A stretch of 5,719 nt of DNA from Methanoregula sp. (lineage in GTDB: Archaea > Halobacteriota > Methanomicrobia > Methanomicrobiales > Methanospirillaceae), in NCBI GenBank assembly GCA_026394695.1, contig JAPKXT010000141.1, positions 1-5,719 of the forward strand, read 5' to 3'. Positions 1 to 4,408 of this stretch are shown here, piece after piece; the first letter of the stretch is position 1; each line of letters opens with the position of its first letter. Both the position numbers and the translations under genes were made by a program. The notes beneath the pieces are model-generated. The model was not told the origin of the DNA and did not search any database. It saw nothing but the letters and a program-made list of their open reading frames with translations.

Positions 1-51
1 AAGACCTTCGCGTGCTGCACAGTCCTTTGCCGCTTTCCATGATATTGCCAT
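1..51 (-). CDS. Possible N-terminal fragment of an unidentified gene, cut by the left edge
   Basis: An ATG at 51 on the minus strand opens a frame that stays open to the window edge and encodes MAISWKAAKDCAAREGL. I do not recognise the family; 17 residues are too few to assign a function. The main support is positional. An AT-rich TATA-like stretch at about 70-79 (minus-strand TTTTTTAAAT) is centred about 24 nt upstream of the ATG, as expected for a leaderless archaeal transcript, and there is no Shine-Dalgarno sequence. The T-rich terminator of the preceding minus-strand gene lies just upstream. Alternatives are a second minus-strand ATG at 40 in another frame, or the tail of a plus-strand gene ending with a TAG at 62-64. 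This call is weak and depends on the sequence to the left. Confidence 0.3.
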   Translation of the reverse strand, partial: MAISWKAAKDCAAREGL

Positions 52-116
52 AAAGCAAGTGTAGATCAAATTTAAAAAATACTTCCTCTCAGGGAAAACC
101 TTTCGCCAAAGAATTC

Positions 117-158
117 ACTCTGTGGCAGAGTTTATTAAAAAAGGAAAAAATGATTAAA
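117..158 (-). terminator. T-rich terminator of the zinc-ribbon gene, with a small hairpin
   Basis: Directly after the stop of the minus-strand 55-residue gene come two T6 runs (150-145 and 142-137 on the minus strand). This is the usual archaeal termination signal. Just beyond them is a perfect 6-bp hairpin with a 3-nt loop (ACTCTG-TGG-CAGAGT, 117-131). The hairpin follows the T-runs rather than preceding them, so termination probably relies on the T-runs. Confidence 0.6.
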
Positions 159-326
159 TCAGAACCGGGGTTTCCGGTGTTTCGGGAGGCAGTCTCTGCA
201 ATACACTGGCCTGCCCTCTGTTGGCTTAAAGGGGACTTCGCACTCTTTTCCACAGTCTGAGCAGACTGTCTTTGTCATTTCTCTGGGACCGAAGTTTCTC
301 GGACCACCAAAACTCTTTCTCTCCAT
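159..326 (-). CDS. Small zinc-ribbon protein with CxxC-x17-CxxC motif
   Basis: This 55-residue protein starts MERKSFGGPRNFGPREMTKT and carries Cys22-x2-Cys25 and Cys43-x2-Cys46, exactly 17 residues apart, with an extra Cys29 between them. The spacing and the ending YCRDCLPKHRKPRF match the small CxxC-x17-CxxC zinc-ribbon family that I know from methanogens and some bacteria (TIGR04272-like). The four cysteines very probably hold one zinc. The arginine- and glycine-rich flanks suggest nucleic-acid or ribosome contact, but no function is established to my knowledge. The start is supported by a GAGG ribosome-binding site six bases upstream and by a TATA box further up. It is 101 bp downstream of the radical SAM gene on the same strand, with a T-run and its own promoter between, so it is probably transcribed separately. 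It is complete, and easily missed because it is under 60 codons. Confidence 0.85.
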   Translation of the reverse strand: MERKSFGGPRNFGPREMTKTVCSDCGKECEVPFKPTEGRPVYCRDCLPKHRKPRF

Positions 327-332
327 TGTATT

Positions 333-336
333 CCTC
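333..336 (-). promoter_or_regulatory. Shine-Dalgarno site of the zinc-ribbon gene
   Basis: Minus-strand GAGG sits six bases before the ATG at 326, a normal archaeal spacing. It supports this short gene being real and fixes its start. Confidence 0.6.
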
Positions 337-374
337 GTGCAGCTTTTAATCTACCTATAAAAATTTCTGCCAAG

Positions 375-386
375 TGTATAAATACA
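375..386 (-). promoter_or_regulatory. TATA box for the zinc-ribbon gene
   Basis: Minus-strand TGTATTTATACA contains a good TATA element about 55 nt upstream of the ATG at 326. Initiation about 25 nt downstream would give a leader of roughly 30 nt that includes the GAGG site. The 12-mer is also nearly palindromic (TGTAT/ATACA around two central bases), so it could double as a repressor site. A second AT-rich element at 355-363 (minus TTTTTATAG) is less well placed because it would leave almost no leader. Confidence 0.5.
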
Positions 387-410
387 TCTGCACCCTGAAG
401 CATGTTCGCC

Positions 411-427
411 CTATTTAAAAAAACTCC
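411..427 (-). terminator. T-run terminator of the radical SAM gene
   Basis: Four bases after the TAA stop at 428-430 the minus strand reads AGTTTTTTTAAATAG, with an uninterrupted T7 at 423-417. This suits archaeal termination and suggests the downstream zinc-ribbon gene uses its own promoter. No stable hairpin precedes it. Confidence 0.5.
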
Positions 428-1576
428 TTAGGGGATGATCTCGCACCCGTTGAACTTGTCATGGGAAAAATCTGCAAAGCAAATAATACCTCTATCGATG
501 AGATCTTTTACACGGGGAAGAACGTTTGTCAGGCCGGCATGAAGATTTTCTACGGTACTGCAGACTATTCTGCGCTCATCAGCCCCCCACGGTTTTGTAA
601 TATTTGAATAGAGGCATCTACCCCCGCAGAATCCGCGGATTTGACAGCGAGCACATTCCCCGTTTACTTCAATGACGGTAAGATCAAGCGGGTCCGCATC
701 CTTTATGTGTCCCACGTAATACTGTGACATGCCAATCATCACCGGGCAGGGAGCAATGTGTCCATCGGTCATAATACTGTAGTTGGCATAGCCCGATCCA
801 CACCTGAGCAGGCTCTGGCGTTCGCAGAGCAGATCCTCCATCGGGTCAAGGAATGGATACCAACGCAACACCTCGCCTTCATTCTCCATGTGATCAACCC
901 AGTCTGTAATGAGTCTGATAATTCCCGGGTTGTAGCTTTTGTTTACCCAGTCTGCGAAATGGCGATGTGAAAAATCATCAGCAAAATTTGCATCCAGTTG
1001 CCAGTGAATGGATGAAAAGGAATAATCCGGGTTGGCAGAAAGCCAGTGGACTGCATCAACGATATCCGATCTCTCGGTGACAGTCATGCGGGCGATGAGT
1101 TCCCGGGTATAGCCGTTGTGACGGATTCGTTTAATATTCTCAATCACGGTACGATACGTGCCTGCTCCCCGGTTTGCGTCAGTGAGCGCTTCGTTGCCGT
1201 CAAGAGAGACAAGGATGGTTGAAAAACGGTTGATGATCTGTGATGCGAGACGATCGAGCAGAATTCCGTTGGTCTGCATCATGAACCGTTGTACGGGAGC
1301 TTCTTTTACAATGGTATTGATGAGATCGGCCCGCATCAGGGGTTCACCTCCATAAAACGTGAGCGTGGATGCTGGATCTTTTTTTAAGAAATTATAGAGG
1401 AGGTCAAGATCAAAATCAAGCTCTGAGGGAAGAGCGGGATCAATCTCGACCAGAGGTACCGTGGGGTCGTCTCTTCCGGCCGTTTCATCGAATGCTTTTG
1501 CCCGGCAGTAGGTACAACAGAGGTTACATTCATCAGTAAGGATGAGGTGGAAGTACACGGGAATCCATCTCATCAT
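428..1576 (-). CDS. Radical SAM/SPASM enzyme, probable peptide- or protein-modifying (AF1577-like)
   Basis: This 382-residue protein has a radical SAM core at its N-terminus. Cys17-x3-Cys21-x2-Cys24 (in TDECNLCCTYC) would bind the 4Fe-4S cluster that cleaves S-adenosylmethionine. GGEP (76-79) is the SAM-contacting motif, followed by QTNG (101-104) and SLDG (124-127). The C-terminal third is a SPASM domain for auxiliary Fe-S clusters: Cys259, Cys277, then Cys308-x2-Cys311-x5-Cys317-x3-Cys321-x17-Cys339. Enzymes of this build modify peptides or proteins, or activate sulfatases. The very short segment before the CxxxCxxC motif and the archaeal setting resemble the AF1577 family, named from memory. 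No clear precursor peptide lies beside it. The start is MM at 1576; the second ATG at 1573 is equally possible. No Shine-Dalgarno site is seen. The core motif begins only 16 residues in, so a much later start is excluded. It is divergent from the F390 synthetase-like gene. Confidence 0.88.
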   Translation of the reverse strand: MMRWIPVYFHLILTDECNLCCTYCRAKAFDETAGRDDPTVPLVEIDPALPSELDFDLDLLYNFLKKDPASTLTFYGGEPLMRADLINTIVKEAPVQRFMMQTNGILLDRLASQIINRFSTILVSLDGNEALTDANRGAGTYRTVIENIKRIRHNGYTRELIARMTVTERSDIVDAVHWLSANPDYSFSSIHWQLDANFADDFSHRHFADWVNKSYNPGIIRLITDWVDHMENEGEVLRWYPFLDPMEDLLCERQSLLRCGSGYANYSIMTDGHIAPCPVMIGMSQYYVGHIKDADPLDLTVIEVNGECARCQIRGFCGGRCLYSNITKPWGADERRIVCSTVENLHAGLTNVLPRVKDLIDRGIICFADFSHDKFNGCEIIP

Positions 1577-1589
1577 GGGATGCGGCTGA

Positions 1590-1598
1590 CAATAAATC
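1590..1598 (-). promoter_or_regulatory. Possible TATA-like element of the radical SAM gene
   Basis: Minus-strand GATTTATTG lies about 19 nt upstream of the ATG at 1576. It could serve leaderless or near-leaderless transcription, but it is a poor match and slightly too close. The ATATAT core of the palindrome at 1637-1650 is an alternative TATA element that would give a leader of about 40 nt. Confidence 0.25.
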
Positions 1599-1636
1599 TA
1601 GGGCAAATCGCGAGCTACATTGCCTGTCCCCGGTTT

Positions 1637-1650
1637 CAACATATATGTTG
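1637..1650. promoter_or_regulatory. Palindrome upstream of the radical SAM gene, possible operator or TATA
   Basis: CAACATATATGTTG is a perfect 14-bp palindrome, 61-74 bp before the radical SAM start codon and just after the stop of the remnant frame. Its AT core could bind TBP and the symmetric arms could bind a dimeric regulator. No second copy was seen in the window. Confidence 0.35.
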
Positions 1651-1668
1651 CATGGCCCCAAATATTCT

Positions 1669-1839
1669 TTAGAACACATTCATAGGAATAAGCTCAACCC
1701 GTACTGGCTCAAGTCCCGCATCTGTCAGCAATTGCCGGTAATTTGCAGATCCCAAAAAAACCATATGCAAATGAGATACCATCAAAGCACAGTCTCCAGC
1801 GGGGGTCCTCCAGCCTGATCCTGACGGATCGGTCCACAT
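1669..1839 (-). pseudogene. Possible C-terminal remnant, methyltransferase-like
   Basis: From an ATG at 1839 (frame open from 1878) the minus strand encodes 56 residues ending in TAA at 1669-1671. The last part, NYRQLLTDAGLEPVRVELIP, has the look of the C-terminal helix-strand of a class I SAM-dependent methyltransferase (the usual YRxLLxxAGFxxVxVE pattern). That is a resemblance seen by eye, not a search result. The piece is far too short to be a working methyltransferase, and the SAM-binding part is absent because the F390 synthetase-like gene occupies the space where it would lie. It may be a truncated relic left by a rearrangement at this junction. It could also be a small intact protein, or a chance frame. 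No ribosome-binding site is evident. It ends 92 bp before the radical SAM gene on the same strand. Confidence 0.35.
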
Positions 1840-1906
1840 CGGAATGGTGCGGTTAGAAGCAGATGCGAATAAAGGAGTTTAAGCCGGCACCTGCATACTT
1901 CGCAAT

Positions 1907-1913
1907 CTATAAA
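1907..1913 (+). promoter_or_regulatory. TATA box for the F390 synthetase-like gene, leaderless start
   Basis: CTATAAA is centred about 28 nt upstream of the ATG at 1938. Since archaeal initiation occurs about 25 nt downstream of the TATA centre, the transcript should begin at or within a few bases of the ATG. The absence of a Shine-Dalgarno site before 1938 agrees with a leaderless mRNA. Confidence 0.55.
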
Positions 1914-1937
1914 CCATCCCTCCAATAATTCTCTCTC

Positions 1938-3299
1938 ATGCCCCAGGGATCGTACTATTCTCCGGAAGTCGAGACTTTGGAGCGCAGCGATCTCGATGCG
2001 CTTATCGATGAACGGGTGCGTTATACCGTGCAGTATGCCGCTGAACACTCCCCGTTTTACCGGAACTGGTTCCGCGAGAACAGGATCAATCCTGCGAAAG
2101 TCAGGGTACATGAGGATCTGCTCAACCTGCCGGTAATTTCCGGAAAAACAATTCGGAAACACCAGCCACCTGCAGCACCTGAATTTGAATTCCTTTCCAC
2201 CGACTGGAAGAATGTGTTTTCCATCCAGGAAACCAGCGGGACGAGTGGTACCCCCAAGGGATTTTTCCTGACATGGGATGACTGGAAACGGTATGCAGAG
2301 AAGTACGCCCGCAGTTTTGTCTCCCAGGGTTTTTCAGACGAGGACCGGATCGTGGTCTGCGCATCGTATGGCATGAACGTCGGTGCGAACACGATGACGA
2401 TTGCCGCTCAGCGCATTGGCATGGGAATTATTCCCATCGGGAAATGCACATTTGAATCACGTATCCTGAAAAATTACAAACCCACAGCAATTGTAGGAAG
2501 TATATTCAAACTGCTCAGGCTCGCACGACGGCTCACTGCAGAGGGCCTTAAACCCACACAAACCTCCATCAATAAACTTGTAGCCGGAGGTGAGAGTTTT
2601 GCCGTTGAATCCCGTGCATACCTTGCAGAGCAATGGGGGTGTCCTGTATACAATACCTATGGAAGCACAGAAGGAACGATGTGCGGGGAATGCACCCGGA
2701 TTGCCGGGCTCCACGTTCCTGAGGACCTCGTCCACCTTGATGTATATGATCCCCATATGCAGTCGTTTGTGAAAGATGGTGAGTGTGGGAGGGGAGTGCT
2801 CACCACGCTGCTGCCGGTTGGCGGAAAGTGTGGAATGCTGCTGATCAATTATGACACCGAGGATACTACGGTAGTCCTCAGCCGCGAGCGGTGCGGGTGC
2901 GGCAGGACACATATGCGCATTGTCAATCCCCAGCGGGAAGCAGAGACTGTCTGGTTATTCGGAAATCCCTTCAACCGGGTGGATATAGAGGCAGCAGTCT
3001 TCCAGCATCAGAACATGGAATATCTCACCGGTGAGTACGAAGCGTTTTTGCATGACGGGGATAAACCAGAAAAAACCGTTTTGCGGGTCAATCTCGAGTG
3101 TTTTGATCCGGATCTCTGTGACCGGCACCTTGTGGAAGATCAGTTCATAACGCGTTTCCTTACGAACAAATCATTGATTGCGGAGCACTATTACGACCAG
3201 TCATTCCACATTGAATTTCATTTTACGGGACCCCGTGGACTGGATTTCTATAATCTGAAAGGACGCCCGAAACGGCTTATAGATCGACGGGAACACTAA
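1938..3299 (+). CDS. Coenzyme F390 synthetase-like adenylate-forming enzyme
   Basis: This 453-residue cytosolic enzyme belongs to the AMP-binding superfamily, PaaK/F390 synthetase branch. Visible motifs are the ATP phosphate-binding loop SGTSGTPKG (100-108), YNTYGSTEG (238-246) for adenine binding, the YDTED segment (305-309) at the position of the ribose-binding aspartate, and CGCGRTHMRI (319-328), typical of the PaaK-like group. A basic C-terminal stretch LKGRPKRLID (440-449) probably carries the catalytic lysine. The N-terminal YYSPEVETLERSDLDALIDE also resembles the methanogen F390 synthetases I remember. Those enzymes join AMP or GMP from ATP or GTP to the 8-hydroxyl of coenzyme F420, forming F390 when cells meet oxygen; F390 is thought to signal redox state. 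A phenylacetate-CoA ligase-type or other adenylating role cannot be excluded, since this family is often misnamed. An in-frame stop at 1926 leaves ATG 1938 as the only plausible start. The gene is divergent from the radical SAM gene and appears monocistronic. Confidence 0.82.
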   Translation: MPQGSYYSPEVETLERSDLDALIDERVRYTVQYAAEHSPFYRNWFRENRINPAKVRVHEDLLNLPVISGKTIRKHQPPAAPEFEFLSTDWKNVFSIQETSGTSGTPKGFFLTWDDWKRYAEKYARSFVSQGFSDEDRIVVCASYGMNVGANTMTIAAQRIGMGIIPIGKCTFESRILKNYKPTAIVGSIFKLLRLARRLTAEGLKPTQTSINKLVAGGESFAVESRAYLAEQWGCPVYNTYGSTEGTMCGECTRIAGLHVPEDLVHLDVYDPHMQSFVKDGECGRGVLTTLLPVGGKCGMLLINYDTEDTTVVLSRERCGCGRTHMRIVNPQREAETVWLFGNPFNRVDIEAAVFQHQNMEYLTGEYEAFLHDGDKPEKTVLRVNLECFDPDLCDRHLVEDQFITRFLTNKSLIAEHYYDQSFHIEFHFTGPRGLDFYNLKGRPKRLIDRREH

Positions 3300-3418
3300 A
3301 CGGAAAGAGAATGGGTCATCATCATACACCCAAGACCCGTAGAGTTCCGAGCATGATTACTCTGTTTGCAATCCCTGGATAATGGTGCAGATGATTCGGT
3401 CGGGCACAGGATCAGCGG

Positions 3419-3466
3419 CTGGGAATATCCCAGTCCGGACAACTGCTCCTGGGAACATCCCCGTCC
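3419..3466. repeat. Imperfect 30-bp tandem repeat, two copies
   Basis: CTGGGAATATCCCAGTCC (3419-3436) recurs 30 bp later as CTGGGAACATCCCCGTCC (3449-3466), 16 of 18 bases identical. The first copy is also a hairpin (CTGGGA-ATA-TCCCAG). A period divisible by three would preserve a reading frame: GNIPV repeats in one plus-strand frame. This may mean a decayed coding repeat or a protein-binding array. Confidence 0.6.
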
Positions 3467-3668
3467 TTTTCAACACATTCCCGATCATGGATCCGGGCTA
3501 CACCTGCCGCACCTCGTCAACCGGTTACTCGATCAGGCCCCCCATGCTGCGCTTTGGTATCCGGTGGGCATAACCGCGTCGCTACTCATTTTGGCCCGAA
3601 TTGTCCAGAATTAATGCAAACGGAGCGTTTTAAACGGTTTTTAAATCGGCGTGAATAGTGTGCCACAA

Positions 3669-3696
3669 TACCAAAAATACCCTCAAAATTTTGGTA
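3669..3696. promoter_or_regulatory. 8-bp inverted repeat upstream of the strong promoter, possible operator
   Basis: TACCAAAA (3669-3676) and TTTTGGTA (3689-3696) are perfect inverted arms with 12 bases between. The site ends about 35 bp before the TATA box at 3731. Arms 20 bp apart start to start, about two helical turns, suit a dimeric regulator. It could instead be a weak terminator for an upstream transcript. Confidence 0.4.
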
Positions 3697-3702
3697 AAAA
3701 TT

Positions 3703-3720
3703 CGGACTTCGACGGACTTC
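3703..3720 (+). promoter_or_regulatory. Direct repeat CGGACTTC spaced 10 bp, just upstream of the BRE
   Basis: CGGACTTC occurs at 3703-3710 and again at 3713-3720, a period of 10 bp. This places both copies on the same face of the helix, directly before the BRE/TATA. That is a plausible binding site for an activator that helps load TFB or TBP. Confidence 0.4.
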
Positions 3721-3723
3721 CGA

Positions 3724-3740
3724 CGGAAACCTTTTATATT
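3724..3740 (+). promoter_or_regulatory. Strong BRE/TATA promoter of the 71-residue gene
   Basis: CGGAAAC (3724-3730) followed by CTTTTATATT (3731-3740) is an excellent archaeal BRE plus TATA box. Initiation would fall near 3760, giving a leader of about 35 nt that includes the ribosome-binding site. This is the best promoter in the window and suggests high expression. Confidence 0.75.
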
Positions 3741-3782
3741 ATCAGGCGTTAACTCTCATTATCAAAACCGAATTATGGTTTT

Positions 3783-3788
3783 GAGGTG
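3783..3788 (+). promoter_or_regulatory. Shine-Dalgarno site of the 71-residue gene
   Basis: GAGGTG ends five bases before the ATG at 3794. It is the best ribosome-binding site in the window and decides the start. Confidence 0.75.
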
Positions 3789-3793
3789 TTTAA

Positions 3794-4009
3794 ATGGGAA
3801 CCAAAATTGGAAAAGAAAAGATTCAGCGCGAAAAGGGATACCTGTACTTCATCGGCAAGGACGGGTATGTCTGGGCAGCCCCGATGAAGCACAACAAGAC
3901 CGGCAAAAAGAAGAAAGTCGGTACTGAAAAGATTGCCAAAGAAAAGGGCTTCATGTACTACATTGGCAAAGACGGATTCGTCGCAAAAGCCAAGATGAAA
4001 AACGCATAA
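3794..4009 (+). CDS. Small lysine-rich protein made of two copies of a 30-residue repeat, function unknown
   Basis: This 71-residue protein has no signal peptide, membrane segment or cysteine. It consists of two tandem units, residues 5-34 and 42-71, which align without gaps with 17 of 30 residues identical. The shared core is EKG-[YF]-x-Y-x-IGKDG-[YF]-V (14-26 and 51-63). The units are joined by KTGKKKK (35-41). The aromatic/glycine pattern suggests a beta-hairpin in each unit, and the very basic charge suggests binding to nucleic acid or another polyanion; both are inferences. I believe similar short proteins occur in other methanogens and some bacteria, but I know no function. A strong BRE/TATA promoter, a good Shine-Dalgarno site and a hairpin plus T-run behind it mark it as a well-expressed, single-gene transcript. 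The conserved repeat and expression signals make it a real gene despite its size. Confidence 0.85.
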   Translation: MGTKIGKEKIQREKGYLYFIGKDGYVWAAPMKHNKTGKKKKVGTEKIAKEKGFMYYIGKDGFVAKAKMKNA

Positions 4010-4030
4010 CTTCGCTTTTTACTATTGCAC

Positions 4031-4082
4031 GCAGTCCATCAGCCAGCGGGAAATCCTGCTGGCGGGACTGCACATATTTTTT
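4031..4082 (+). terminator. Long hairpin followed by T6, terminator of the 71-residue gene
   Basis: GCAGTCC (4031-4037) pairs with GGACTGC (4065-4071) and GCCAGC (4042-4047) pairs with GCTGGC (4058-4063). Further pairing of 4048-4050 with 4055-4057 leaves a 4-base loop. The stem is followed by TATTTTTT (4075-4082), and a T5 run lies just after the stop codon at 4016-4020. The shape is like a bacterial intrinsic terminator, with a stem longer than archaea usually need. A stable 3'-end structure that protects the mRNA is another possibility. Confidence 0.7.
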
Positions 4083-4163
4083 CCTGCAGTGTCGGGGCTC
4101 GCGATCTGTTCCGGGTCAGATATTCCTTCGTCGTTTGTTATGGTACAACATACACTGTTCCGG

Positions 4164-4205
4164 ATACCGGTTCGTGAATGCACGTTATGAGATTTTTACC
4201 GGTAT
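4164..4205. repeat. Inverted repeat ATACCGGT/ACCGGTAT
   Basis: ATACCGGT (4164-4171) and ACCGGTAT (4198-4205) are perfect 8-bp inverted arms 26 bp apart. Because ACCGGT is itself palindromic, they also read as two copies of one hexamer site spaced 31-34 bp. Purpose unknown. Confidence 0.4.
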
Positions 4206-4213
4206 AATGAGAT

Positions 4214-4384
4214 TCAAAATCTTGTTCCGGTACTCTGGTGCAATTGCCAACTGCTTTTTGTCCCAATGCCTGACCCAGAACCTCTCCCGGACAGGTACTG
4301 GTTGAAGGAAAAGCATTGTGGGACCTGAGGTTCCACTTGCTCGTACGTGCTGACACACGGCAACCGAAATACCAGCTCAATCAT
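4214..4384 (-). pseudogene. Short frame behind the hydrolase gene, possibly decayed transposase start
   Basis: An ATG at 4384 opens a 56-residue frame beginning MIELVFRLPCVSTYEQVEPQ and ending at 4214-4216. The first 24 residues, up to VPQC, recall the N-terminus of transposases that carry a zinc-finger leader (short hydrophobic strand, then a Pro-x-Cys), but the expected CPxC and following cysteines are missing. The neighbouring minus frame (4138-4380) runs on past the stop, as would happen after a frameshift. It starts 25 bp behind the hydrolase stop with no ribosome-binding site. This reading rests on memory of family sequences and is weak; chance is a real alternative. Confidence 0.2.
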
Positions 4385-4408
4385 AATACTTCGTGGCAGA
4401 GTAATATT

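Larger units (their letters stand above)
1577..1937. other. Intergenic region between divergent radical SAM and F390 synthetase-like genes
   Basis: This 361-bp stretch holds the promoters of two divergent genes and a minus-strand reading frame (1669-1839) that looks like the tail of a larger protein. A plus-strand frame at 1863-1928 encodes only 21 residues; an in-frame stop at 1926-1928 separates it from the F390 synthetase-like gene, and it is probably chance. A minus-strand frame at 1533-1679 (48 codons) overlaps the start of the radical SAM gene and is discussed among the findings. A 14-bp palindrome lies at 1637-1650. Confidence 0.6.
3300..3793. other. Intergenic region of about 490 bp with repeats and an upstream control region
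   Basis: No convincing gene is seen. Overlapping frames at 3366-3614 (plus, 82 codons), 3382-3573 (plus, 63 codons) and 3357-3488 (minus, 43 codons) lack ribosome-binding sites and recognisable motifs, and they lie over a 30-bp tandem repeat. A weak inverted repeat GGGTC/GACCC (3313-3338) follows the F390 synthetase-like gene but has no T-run. The right third is AT-rich and holds the inverted repeat, direct repeats and BRE/TATA promoter of the 71-residue gene. A small odd palindrome, CGTTTTAAACG, is at 3626-3636. Confidence 0.55.
4010..4408. other. Convergent intergenic region of about 400 bp
   Basis: This gap lies between two converging genes. It holds the hairpin terminator of the 71-residue gene, a pair of ATACCGGT/ACCGGTAT repeats, and minus-strand frames just behind the hydrolase gene: 4214-4384 (56 codons, ATG) and 4138-4380 (80 codons, TTG). 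Neither has a ribosome-binding site or clear promoter. They may be decayed coding sequence; no complete gene is supported. Confidence 0.5.

Noticed and set aside
758..1355. Plus-strand open frames at 758-970 and 1158-1355
   Set aside because: They lie antisense within the radical SAM gene, whose cysteine motifs are unmistakable, and they have no motifs or start signals of their own.
1863..1928. 21-residue plus-strand frame that follows an ATG at 1863, with GGAG inside it, as a leader peptide or an upstream extension of the F390 synthetase-like gene
   Set aside because: A stop at 1926-1928 separates it from the main gene, it has no ribosome-binding site before its own ATG, and the TATA box at 1907-1913 lies inside it, so it would not be on the same transcript.
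1782..2912. Minus-strand open frames of 80-151 codons at 1782-2162, 2057-2392, 2122-2364 and 2457-2912
   Set aside because: They lie mostly or wholly antisense to the F390 synthetase-like gene and show no recognisable domain; the plus-strand protein has all family motifs.
3366..3614. 82-codon plus-strand frame as a small membrane protein (hydrophobic C-terminus)
   Set aside because: It has no ribosome-binding site and no plausible promoter, its N-terminal half is repeat-derived, and the hydrophobic stretch is short.
3658..3927. 89-codon plus-strand frame overlapping the 71-residue gene
   Set aside because: It spans the promoter and the ribosome-binding site of the 71-residue gene, whose internal protein repeat proves the other frame.
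4031..4082. Hairpin region as a tRNA or CRISPR repeat
   Set aside because: There is a single stem, with no cloverleaf, no T-arm consensus and no repeat-spacer array anywhere in the window.
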